This document shows positions 44,314 to 54,477 of a DNA stretch of 64,000 bases, piece by piece (position 1 is the first letter of the stretch; every line of letters starts with the position of its first letter). The notes under the pieces were generated by a model. That model made no database searches, was not told the DNA's origin, and saw only the letters and a program-made list of their open reading frames with translations. The DNA is from Corallium rubrum (taxonomy: Eukaryota; Cnidaria; Anthozoa; Scleralcyonacea; Coralliidae): positions 61,441,785-61,505,784 of the forward strand of contig OZ035997.1 of the NCBI GenBank assembly GCA_964035015.1. Reading direction: 5' to 3'. Position numbers and translations under genes: made by a program.

Positions 44314-44914
44314 TATGGAGATATGTGGTTGCTCAAAGAGGTTCGATCAACTGGCTTTACTGGCTAATAATTTGTTTTATGGAAATAAGCAAGTAACAGA
44401 ACAGAGAGAGGCATAAAGCAGTAAAGGCTCGGTTACATGCAGTAAGTACTTAGTGGTACTGTACTATTTTTGTTATTTAATAACAAAAAACCTCAATAGC
44501 CATAAGATAGTGTTAATAAAAATTAGGTAGTTGTAGTTTTCTTCATGGAAATCTTCGTGTATTAAGTTTATTGACATGCTGGATTTTGTTTTCAGGAAAG
44601 CCAAGTTGCTCTTATCAAAGACATAGTGGAGAAGGAATTACAAATTTGTATGGACAACTTAGATGTATTCCGGTTAATGACTCATATATATATATAATAG
44701 TTAAAGTAGTCGTTTACAATAGACCACAGAGTGCTCGATACTTTTGAAGGTAGAGCAAGATAGATTTTATTTAACAAAAAACGAACGTTGCTACTCCGAG
44801 TTTCACGCGTTAAGCGATCATCAGGCAACTGAAAAAGTTTCACTTTAGTTTCTGTTCATATTGCGTGGCACGCGTGAGATCGCGGCACACGTGACATCAC
44901 CGCACGCGCGAAGT
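44314..44914. other. DNA between the two Tigger copies
   Basis: A possible exon (acceptor TTTTCAG near 44595, reading ESQVALIKDIVEKELQICMD) has no recognised family. CACGCGTTAAGCGATCATCAG lies at about 44806. Nothing else. Confidence 0.35.
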
Positions 44915-44936
44915 TCTTTTTTTTTTCGTTTCAATG

Positions 44937-45371
44937 TTCTTGCCAGACTTGCGCTTTCGAGTAGCCTCTGCCGTACTCGATATTCCTTCTTGTTTGGCTC
45001 ATCTGTCTAGCCACATCACTGCCTATAATAAGTTCATCAAGTCTTGTCAAATATTTGTGTTCACCATACAATTTGTAAAGAACGGGAAGCTCCTCTGTTT
45101 ACTCTCTTTCCACAAATGACAGCTTCTCCTCTGTGATTCACTCTTTTCAAAAATGGAGAGACAGTTTTAGATAAACCTAAAGGAATGTGCCCCACAACTC
45201 ATCCTTCATGTTCTGTTATGGCCACAGCATGTGGATCTTTGGCATTTTCCGGTTCATGTTGAAGCGCCAGAATCGTATTAATTTCAGGCTGAAATACGTC
45301 TTTGTAAGCATGGTGGCCTCTGAACCAAGAATAATACGACTTGCATTCTTCACACTTTTGCTGACTTGCCA
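44937..45371 (-). pseudogene. HIRAN protein gene, degraded copy
   Basis: Alignable to 41676-42173 but with deletions near 45005 and 45090 that break the frame. It starts at the same ATG, just next to the Kolobok insertion. Confidence 0.8.
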
Positions 45372-45383
45372 TGGATTTATTAA

Positions 45384-45472
45384 AGTGCCTCTATGGCCTG
45401 TGGGGTCTTTACATATTTAAATAACTTAGGTTAAAAGAAAATGTTTCCCAAAATGTTTTCTCAAAAAATATT
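45384..45472 (+). repeat. Left terminal inverted repeat of the Kolobok element
   Basis: 89 bp, identical to the complement of 52261-52349. Confidence 0.95.
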
Positions 45473-45695
45473 AAATTCCCGCTCAGTAACAACGCTCCGA
45501 AGTTGGCCAAATCAGCCCAAATCGTGCCATTTTGAAAGTTAGACCGTTTGTCTTAGGCCTGGGCTCTAATTTATAGAGCTACGTCACAGTCGGGACACCA
45601 AAATTACTGTCGCTGTAAGTTCAACTATTCAACCTTGTGTTCGAGATGTAATTATATTAATTTTCTACACTTTTTGAAATATTTTAAAATTGGAA

Positions 45696-48600
45696 ATGCC
45701 TGACCGGTGCATTGTATATGGTTGCTCTAACATTTCCAATATCGAAAAAGGGATTGCTCTCCATAAATTTCCCTCAGAAGACGATTCCCGAGCACAAGTT
45801 AGACGAAGAAGAAAACAATGGATTGCTTTTGTTCAGAGAAAAAGAAAACATTTTTCGCCTAGCAAATCATCTAGGATATGTTCCGCTCATTTTGAGAAAG
45901 AAGACTTTGAACAAAATTTTATCAATGTACCAGGACAACCAAAGAAAGCGCCAAGTTTAAAGAAAGATGATTTTGGCGTTGTAGCCATACCCAAGTTCCA
46001 AACCCCACAAGAGCCGGAGCCGCCATCAGACCGCACTCAGAGAAATAAACGAAGAAAGGTACATGTTCTTATTAATTTAAGATCAGTTATCTTCCTTGGC
46101 ATATTTGTGTAATATACAGTATTTGTCAAATAATATTTGATAGTTGTTGGCAGGCGAGACGGCGGCTTTTTCGCAGCACTCTGATAGTGATACAATGGAT
46201 ACAATCGATCAAATCGTCCCACCGATGTGTGATGAATCAGAACCTCGACTGTGTCTAGACGAACGATGCAATGTATCAGAAAGCTCGACGCAGGTTAGTT
46301 TTATTTAAAGACAAAAATTTCTTCGAAACTTGCCACGGTGGGTTATAGTTTCAAACCGCATTTGTTTTGTAACTTTATATTTGTGGCCATTTTGTCATAT
46401 TTTTAATAGACTAATGAAATCCTTTGTGCAAGTATTGGCATTCAGACTACTTATAAAGCTTGTGGAGACTGTATTGAATTAGAAAAGATGCTGCGGATTA
46501 CAAACAACAAACTAATCGATGTTAAAAACAAAACTTTCAAAGTATGAAGTTAGAAAATTGTCTCGAGGTATAAAATCTTTTCATCATCAATAAATTTCTG
46601 TTTTATATTGTGTCAGGCTCATTTTCATTAGACAGTACGTGTGTATTGCAGCTCTTTTTTCTGTTTGTAATTTAGTTGGCTTACTTCTATTTCATGGTCG
46701 TTCATATCTATTTATATATATTATAATATTAATTTGCAACATTGAACTTTATACCAACCTCTGAATTTTTTTGTACATCGATTCTTATTTCGTTTATAAG
46801 CCAACATTTATTTTATGAAACTGTCTTTTAATAATTAGTAATTTTTATATTTTGTTTCAGGGATCCAGTGCCCCGATTCTCCAGAAATTACAGAGTCAGC
46901 TGGATGTGAAACTGAAAAATTGTCTGCAGTCTCAGAATTTTGTGATGACAAACAGAGCATTTCTGAGGAGGAAGAAACCATGTCTGCTTCATCTGAAAAA
47001 ACCCAACCTGATTATTGGGAGCCTGCAAACAATTTTGAGGTAGAATCAGATCAGGAAGATGAACCAGGAATGAATAACTACTCAAGCTAAATAATGTAAA
47101 AAGTTTTGGTGCTGCATGGGCAGTTTGAAATGCAAGATAAAATAACAAAAAGGTGGTGAGCTGTCAATTCTGTGAATAAGTAATGATGACGTTTCAAGCA
47201 AAAGCCCTTCATCATAGAGCTTATGCTTGAAATTAACAGTATAACTGTATATGCAGTTCACCACCTTGTTATTTTTTTATCAAGGTAATAGACTACTGGG
47301 TATCAGACTACTGTGTTGTTCCAGAGAATCCCCCCCCCCCCCATACATGGTCTCATAGCAAGAAAGTCAATTGGGGGGTGTTAGTGGGACTGCACTGCAA
47401 GGGGGGATGTAGCTCAGTATGAATCACAGAGAAACCCTATGTAGTAATCAAAGAGTTAACAACAACAAGTTTGTTTTATTTTATCTTAGAATGGATGGTG
47501 ACAGTGAAAACCTGAGAGAACAAACTAAGTTCATTGTATTTTGGAAGCAACTTCTGGTATTATTTACATTTTGCCCTACCTGTAAAACAGAAAACCCCCT
47601 GGTAGAAACTTGTGAAAGTGGAACTATGATTACTGTTGTTACAATTTGCAACAACCCAAAGTGTCCGAAGAAGGAAAATACTTGGAGGAGTCAGCCCTTT
47701 ATGCCAGGGTAAAAAATACCTGCTGGTAATTTCTTGCTAAGTTTTGCCATACTGGTTGCAGGGGGTTCTGCAAGTAAAACTCTGAAAATTTTTGAGCACA
47801 TGGGGCTTGCCAGAATCAAGCTGAGTACTTTCTTTGAGCATCAACGAGTAAGTACCAGTACTGTAATTTCATATTTGGACTAAAATTATTATGGTATTGG
47901 ATAAGACTCATAAGTGCTTAATAAAGATACACACACTGGTTGGTTGAAAGACATGTTTCTACAACTCATTGGAAAATAAAGAAAGTCAATGCGATCCAAT
48001 ACCCTATCAGTAGGACACTGTATGCATTGATACTGACAATAACTTTTACGTTTCATCTATTTTCAAATATATGGAAAGTTGTTTTTTTTTTATAGAAGAA
48101 GCTTTTCCCATCTATCTATTTATTCTGGAAACGATACCAGCAGGGTATAATTCAGAAATTGAAAGACTTAGGAAAGCCTATAGTGATTGCTGGTGATGGC
48201 CGTCACGATAGCATGGGGCATAGTGCAAAGTATGGTGCTTATACTATATTTTGTTGCACTATGCCCATGATAATCCACTTTGCTTTAATACAGGTAAGTC
48301 TAGTCATTTTGATTGTATAATGTACATATCTCTTCTGAAGAATGCAGTATATGAAATGACTGTTTCATAGTGAGCTCTGATAGTAAATCTTGAGATGCAC
48401 AGTACAATTCTGAAGGAACAAATTAATGTAACTGACCATATTTCCTCTATTAAGCCCCCTCCCTCTATTAAGCCCCTTCTAATAAGCCCTGCCTATTGAA
48501 GTGCGAAAATTAATAAGCCCCCCCCCCCTTAATAGAGGATTAAGCCCCCCTGGGGGCTTAATCAAGGGGCTTAATAGAGGAAATATGGTAACTATAAATG

Positions 48601-50523
48601 CAGAGTGAACATTCAAATGATTCCTCATGCATTTTTATTCATTATACAAATTAAACATTTGTTCTTAATTTTATTTTCAGAGGAATGTTGCTGGGAGCAG
48701 TCCTGCCATGGAATTCCTGGCCTTCCAGCAATGCATGGACTTTCTAACTGGATGTAATATTGTGATTTCATCATTCATATCCGACCGCCATACTTCAATA
48801 GCAAAGTATATGAGGGAGAAGATGTCTGGCATTTCTCACTTTTTTGATATCTGGCATCTTGCAAAGAGTAAGGAAAAACATTGATTTGATCAATAATTTG
48901 CCAACTGATCATGACAACTGCAGTTTAGCACAAACGTTTGATCACTATGGGGTGGTTATGAAAAACATAAGGCAGTCAGTCAGACTGCAGTTTGGCACCC
49001 TGACCTTTGACCACTAGCCAAAATAACAACAACAAAATAATGATTTAGTTGTATTTTTTACAGAGGTGAGAAAAGTTCTATCAAAAATTGCCAAGTTTGC
49101 AGGATTGAAGCACTGTCACAATGGATAAGGCCATGCGAGAACCACCTATACTGGAGCGCTATGTCCACCAAAGATGGAAATGGTGCAGTGATCAAGGCTA
49201 AATTTAACTCATTCCTGGAACATGGTATAAACAATCATGACAAGTTGAAGGACCCAATGTTCAATAAATGTGTACATCACCCAGATATTGCTGATCGCAA
49301 ATGGCTTCTAGAAGGTACAGTTAATGTTTTCATACTTTTGTATTTTATAGCTGTTTTTGTACTTTATATTGCACTTTAGTGAAAATATTCACTGATCACA
49401 AGATTTTCGGTTATTAATTTGAATAATGTTTCAGATTCAGACGTGTTTGAGAAATTAAAGACTGCTCTGAGCAACAAACGGTTACAGAATGGTATCAATC
49501 AAGCATCACCTCTGGATCAGACAAGCTGTATTGAAGGTTTTCACAGTGTCCTCAACCACTTTGCCCCTAAAATGATTGCCTTTTCATATGTTGGTATGCT
49601 TTGCAGGCAAGTTAAAGTTCTCATGAACTTTTCATTAACGCCAGGCAAATTAATAATTCTTTGGTTCCTTGGGGTGCAGATCCAGGGTTTGAATTAACAG
49701 TGTGCAATGTGCAATTTGCACTTCATTTTCATTGGTCAAAATATAGAATAATGCACATCACTTTCAACCCTGTACAGATCGAATGTTTTGTGAAACCAAA
49801 AAATTAATTCTGTGGCCAGGTTTATCAGTTATTTGCTAAGTGATTTGATGATCATAAAATGTTGGCTTCATTTACTGTTATTTTATCCATTGTTTATACA
49901 TTTATTTTTAGGCACATTTTAGCTTCACTTCACTTTAATTATAACCTTCACAGAGGTACAGTTAAAGATGCAGAAGGTAACAACAGTAGGGTTAAAGTTG
50001 TTTGGCCCAAGTTTAAAAATGGAGAGGGAACCATTAGAGAAATCCATGTCAAACCTAATTTTGGTAAGTGATTACCCCAGACGAAGGAATATATAAACAA
50101 AATTACAATAAAACAAATACTTTTCAAAATGTTAGCTCTGTTTATTAGAATTTTTTATTAGTAAATTTGCAGTGGCACTCAGTAACACCATTTCCTCTGT
50201 TTGAACTCCTGATATTAACTTTGTCATGTACCATGTTTATTTCAACAGATTATGTTGAGGAGATATACCAGTTCTACACTGAGGCTCATGGCAATAAACT
50301 TCTTGAGGGTGGGGGGTGTAAAGAATTACTAGAAATGACTCCTGCAAACATGGACACCATGCTATCAGCAAAGCAGTCAAAAGAGGATGCTTTAAAGAAA
50401 AAAAAGGCTAGGGAAAGTATGGTTGTGGAAGATGTACCACCCTTTCATGGGATTTTTGCACATTTTGCAGTGTGGAATCCTTTTCGTAGCTGCGGCAGTT
50501 GGTTGATGTGCTGTTTCATCTGA
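45696..50523 (+). pseudogene. THAP-domain Kolobok transposase, spliced
   Basis: The first exon (ATG at 45696 to 46058, donor AAAG|GTACAT) encodes a THAP zinc finger: MPDRCIVYGCSN, a WIAFVQRKRK Trp, and ICSAHFEKEDF. Later exons with GT-AG borders lie near 46144-46293, 46410-46541, 46861-47040, 47490-47866, 48096-48294, 48681-48868, 49064-49314, 49436-49612, 49912-50065 and 50249-50523. They carry the candidate catalytic acids in IAGDGRHDSMGHSAKYGAYT, SSFISDRHTSIAKYM and SCIEGFHSVLNHFAPK. A TAA at 47710-47712 falls inside what looks like conserved coding sequence and a shift may lie near 49110. It is probably inactive, although very young. Confidence 0.75.
48435..48589. mobile_element. MITE in a transposase intron
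   Basis: This 155-bp element has perfect 24-bp inverted ends (starting ACCATATTTCCTCTATTAAG) and internal TTAAGCCCC repeats. It lies in the intron between the exons ending at 48294 and starting at 48681. Confidence 0.9.
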
Positions 50524-50853
50524 TGCTAAAATTAAAAAAAACAAACATTGATACAAAAATTGTATTAGAAGTGATTATAACTAAATCATAAAATAACAGG
50601 AAATATTGTACTGTCATTTGAACACTAATTGCTACCGAAAAATGAAATGCTGTACTTGTCATTGTTGGTGATTCACTGGACAGCTTAAAATCTGCTTGTG
50701 CAAAGGAAGTGATAGTCTAAAGTAGCATACAGTAGATACTGTATAATACATATATTGATATTAAGTAATTGTATAACTTCTACAGGCTCTATCAGGGCTT
50801 ACGTTTTTGACCTTGCCTTGTAGTTAATAACTGACTAGAGTTCCCCAGCAAAA

Positions 50854-52159
50854 TTAATTTGGCTCATCTTCATATCCTTTTTTCTCAGCGCTGGGAAATT
50901 CTGTCCTTATTAAATCATATGCACATGCAGCTAGAGGTAGCCGTCTCTTTCCCAGATAGCCATGGACAAGTTGGGTAAACTCCCTGTATGACACAGCTCT
51001 GAAAAACCTGTAATAAAAAAACAACAGTAAGCCTGTATTATGAATGAATACGAAATTGATGATGTTGGAAAATTGTGAGTGTGATAATTATATATTTTTA
51101 GACCGGACTGGGACCAGCTGCAAAAAAATCAACTATCAGACCTTCTGGCTGGGAATCGAACCTGCAACCATGGGAATGTACACCAGTGCTCTATCCAATT
51201 GAGCTACAGAGGCCATTGCTGTGAGCTTGGCCACAAATTCAGTATATGATTGATGAGGGTATATTCACAAGAATATTGTCATTTGACTCAACTTATGGTT
51301 TAAATATGAAATTGATATTGATGTTAGAAAATTATGAGTGTGGTAATTTATAGTGTTAATTAAGATTAATTAATAATTAAGATTAGCCACAAAATAAAAC
51401 GTGGTGTATCCACAAATTTGTCAGCTAGTAGCAAGTAGCAAGTATAAACAAAAAATACATTAAGTTGAGTGCAAATGCACAAACGCGTTTCTGACATACT
51501 ATAAATAAATGATGAACTTAAATACCTCTCTTCGCTGTCCACTATTTGGTAAGTTTTCTTTGCCATCGTGCGATATTTCCTTCCTGAAAGACGCAAACTC
51601 CATCTTGCCAAACAAACTTGGGTGAATCCTGGGTGACTAGTGATGCAATTTGGAGGAGCCTCAACTTCTTTTAGTACGAGATCCGAATTCAGTGCGTTAA
51701 TGCATCCCTCTATCTCCTTACAGCATTGACACTCAGATGGATTTGTAAGGTTTGTAATTTTACATTGACGACATTGACACCTGACAGAAATTAGAAAATG
51801 TTCGTTTTACTATATTAAGCTTAAGCTTATATATTATATATATGAAGCAACACAACAACAGTAATAACTTGTAGAAGTACTTACCACGACTCTAACGGTA
51901 TTTCTCCGTTCAAACGTTTGGAATATTCCTCAAATAATGTCTCAGCTTTCTCCATTGTTTTTTTGTATTCTGATAACCATTCCTCATCGGCAATAGGCTC
52001 TTCGGAATAAGGACCAACGTCGGCGTCCATATTTGTCGCAGCAGCCTGAGAGTGAGAAGGAAAGACCTCTGGTTCTTCCTCTGTGGCTTCGGGCTCCAAA
52101 AAATAGCTTTCTTCCGCCGAGTCTGAGTCAGACGAACCAGACGAACCATCTTGGAACAT
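50854..52159 (-). CDS. P2X7-tail-like zinc protein of the Kolobok element
   Basis: Three exons in consistent phase: 52159-51885, 51780-51526 and 51007-50854, giving 227 aa. The N-terminus is acidic and serine-rich. The second exon holds CQCRQCK ... SECQCCKEIEGC, a cysteine pattern like the zinc-binding cytoplasmic tail domain of P2X7 receptors. It is followed by GFTQVCLARWSLRLS; the last exon has YREFTQLVHGYLGKRR. This domain is widespread in invertebrate mobile DNA without the receptor channel. The frame is intact and all borders are GT-AG. The start is the ATG at 52159. It lies opposite to the transposase inside the same terminal repeats. Its function in the element is unknown. Confidence 0.78.
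51049..51348 (-). mobile_element. tRNA-derived SINE-like insertion
   Basis: The minus strand from about 51217 reads GGCCTCTGTAGCTCAATTGG with A-box (TAGCTCAATTGG) and B-box (GGTTCGATTCC) promoter motifs and a tRNA-like D arm. The anticodon stem does not pair, so it is not a working tRNA. Similar 40-bp sequences flank it (51049-51090 and 51304-51348), possibly a long target duplication or part of a tandem unit. It sits in the second intron of the P2X7-tail-like gene. Confidence 0.65.
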
Positions 52160-52260
52160 ATTGATCAATATTATACACAGAAATTCGGTTCCGACCGTGA
52201 CGTCACACAGTAAACTCGCACCAGGTCCCTCTAATGCCCGGTCACAGTTATAGAGATACC

Positions 52261-52349
52261 AATATTTTTTGAGAAAACATTTTGGGAAACATTTTCTTTT
52301 AACCTAAGTTATTTAAATATGTAAAGACCCCACAGGCCATAGAGGCACT
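52261..52349 (-). repeat. Right terminal inverted repeat of the Kolobok element
   Basis: 89 bp, exact complement of 45384-45472, followed by the TTAA duplication. Confidence 0.95.
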
Positions 52350-52531
52350 TTAATGTTTGTATAGTATTTCGGAGATCTTTGATGCTATCCAGCCGTTTCA
52401 AGCTCACAAACGTGTCGTGTCGGGTGTCATGTAGCGAACAAAGTTAAAAAAACACACTCAATTATAATTAAAGCATATTATGTCAGTGACAGTGGTGAAT
52501 AGTCATTCATAAATGTGTTCACAACTTTAAC

Positions 52532-53229
52532 ATGCCTAAAGACAAATCTAAGAAAGCAAGGAATGAGTTGACTTTGAAACAAAAATTTCAGATTTTAGAA
52601 TATGAAGGAAGCGGTGGTTCAATTGGAGTGCGCAAACTTGCCGAGAAGTACTCGTGTGGGAAGACGCAAGTCAGTAACATTATCAGAGATAAGGAGAGAG
52701 TGAGAGAAGAGTACGAGACCGGTCGTCCAGAGTCAAAGAAGCGAAATCGCACTTCTCAATACGCCGATTTAAATGACGCTGTCTGGGAATGGTTCAAGAA
52801 AAATACCGAGCGGCGAATTCCAATTGATGGTCCTCTGATCCAATAATTTGCGACGAAAGTTGCAGAGAAGCTAGGCTGCGCTGACTTCAAGGCCTCGAGT
52901 GGTTGGCTGACAAGGTTTAAAGAACGACACAACCTTTCTCAGCACAAGGTTTGTGGCGAATCTGCAGATGTACCAGTAGCTACGGTTTCTTCGTGGAAAG
53001 AGCGGCTTACTTAGTGCAATAACAGCTGGTTATGAACTTCGAGATGTTTGGAATCTTGATGAAACAGGCTGTTTTTTTCCGTGCTCTACCTGACAAAAGC
53101 TTATCAGAAAAAGCGAAGAAGTGCAAAGGTGGCAAGAAATCATTGGCAAGTACGCCAACCCAAGATGTTTGAAGAACATCAACAGAGATGATCTCACGTG
53201 CGAGTATTACAATCAAAAGAAGACTTGGA
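52532..53229 (+). pseudogene. Tigger transposase, second copy, cut by Polinton
   Basis: Near-identical to 42363-43060. It adds its own lesions: a TAA at 52844-52846 (copy 1 has GAA), a four-base duplication near 53009 and an extra T near 53080. The DDE domain is cut at 53229 by the virus-like element. It shares the internal deletion of copy 1. Confidence 0.92.
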
Positions 53230-54477
53230 AGTAGTATAGGATATGGGGGTACCAGCACAGTTTATTTTGGGTGATACGACAGGGAAACATCTCCTCCCTC
53301 AGGGCGTAGACGAGATTTTTGTCCGCTCCCAGGTATGTTTTTAGTTGGCCGAATGCACCACTTTTTTCCATATCCCGGTACCATCACTTTTCCGCTAAGT
53401 CGTCATTATTTGGTTCCATCTGCTGGCCCTGCCGTTGGTCAGGTCGTGGCTAGTCCCTCAGGGCGTGACTAGGGCAAGTCACAGGCGAACGCCTGTGGCA
53501 AGTCCTAGTATCGCCCTCTATAGGACCGGCCCGAGACTTGGAACGAGGCTTAGCACTTTTAGCTTAGTGATATACGAAATAATCTAGGGAGAATTATGGG
53601 CTGGTGACAGGCGACAGCCTGGAGAATACCAGCTCATTTCTCCCGGGTGTATGTCACCGCTACCATCACTTTTCGCCGTTGGTCCCAGCCGTTGGCCCTG
53701 TCGTTGGCGCTTTTAATGGTCCACGGCTTTTCAATGACTTACGTCATGGTCCTGCCGTTAACGCTTTTAATGGCCCACGGCTTGGCACCACGGCTTGACA
53801 CCACGGCTTGGCAATGTAGAAGTTGTTTATATTACCATTAACCATTTCCTCCATTGTCGTATAATATAGCCAAAAAATTTTCCATTTTATGGCCCAGTTT
53901 ATTTTGCCCCCAACTCGCCAGACCAGTTGGTTGCCACCGATCTTCCAAAATATAAGTCTTCACAGAATCCAAGTCAGATTTTATGAAGTAGTCAGTGAAG
54001 TGTGCACGTGTGTGTCGGGGTCAGTGAAACTCCCAGTAACAGAAAACTTCTTCATTCTACTCCGTAGACAAGTGTCACGTGACACTAATGTTGACATTCC
54101 ATTGGGCGTTAGCAACCCCAACTTTTTTAAGCTACGTTTTTTTGTTGTTTTTTTGTTGGTTTTTTGTTTGTTTTTTTTTTCAACGCAACTTAAAAAAGTT
54201 GGGGTTGCTAACGCCCAATGGAATGTTGTTTACATGGATACGGATAAGGACTGTTTATAGCTGCTGCTCACTAGAGATAAGAAGACTAGAAGGGGTCTTG
54301 TGAAGAAGATGAGTGGTATTAACAACCGTATGAAGGGAGACCGTATATAATGTGGTGGTTTCATAAGAGTGAAGCTATAGGGATGTGTGCGTTAGAGTGG
54401 GAGATTTTTTCAGCTGCCGTCTGACTGAATTTGCATATCCTTTGCAGGTGGCAATTTCTGTTTACTTTTACCGGTTG
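53230..54477. other. Polinton left terminal non-coding region
   Basis: About 1.25 kb without a gene, expected to belong to the terminal inverted repeat. It contains direct repeats (GGTACCATCACTTTT-like at 53389 and 53664; CGCTTTTAATGG twice and CCACGGCTTG three times at 53710-53810) and a 38-bp perfect hairpin described separately. Confidence 0.7.
54094..54226. repeat. 38-bp perfect inverted repeat with T-rich loop
   Basis: 54094-54131 and 54189-54226 are exact complements (containing GCGTTAGCAACCCCAACTT). The 57-bp loop is almost only T and G. It lies about 250 bp from the polymerase stop codon and could act as a transcript hairpin, a recombination or packaging signal, or a small inserted foldback element. 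Confidence 0.92.

Larger units (their letters stand above)
45384..52349 (+). mobile_element. Kolobok-like transposon, complete
   Basis: The ends are 89-bp inverted repeats (45384-45472 and 52261-52349) that match at every base. They start AGTGCCTCTATGGCC. TTAA flanks both sides (45380-45383, 52350-52353). Tigger copy 1 shows the uninterrupted site ATTTATTAATGTTTG. The 6966-bp element holds a rightward THAP-domain transposase gene and a leftward P2X7-tail-like gene. TTAA duplication plus a THAP domain is the definition I know for the Kolobok superfamily. Identical ends suggest a recent insertion. Confidence 0.93.
44915..53229 (+). mobile_element. Tigger copy 2, split by two insertions
   Basis: 44915-45383 aligns to 41695-42178 and 52350-53229 to 42175-43055 of copy 1, including the TTAA on both sides. 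The left end is truncated at 44915 with no terminal repeat. A Kolobok-like element occupies 45384-52349. The Polinton-type element begins at 53230. The rest of Tigger copy 2 should reappear beyond the window. Confidence 0.93.

Noticed and set aside
45696..46058. Host THAP transcription factor gene
   Set aside because: It lies within TTAA-flanked inverted repeats and is followed by transposase exons.
51137..51217. tRNA gene
   Set aside because: A- and B-boxes fit but the anticodon stem does not pair and the acceptor stem is imperfect. Called SINE-like instead.
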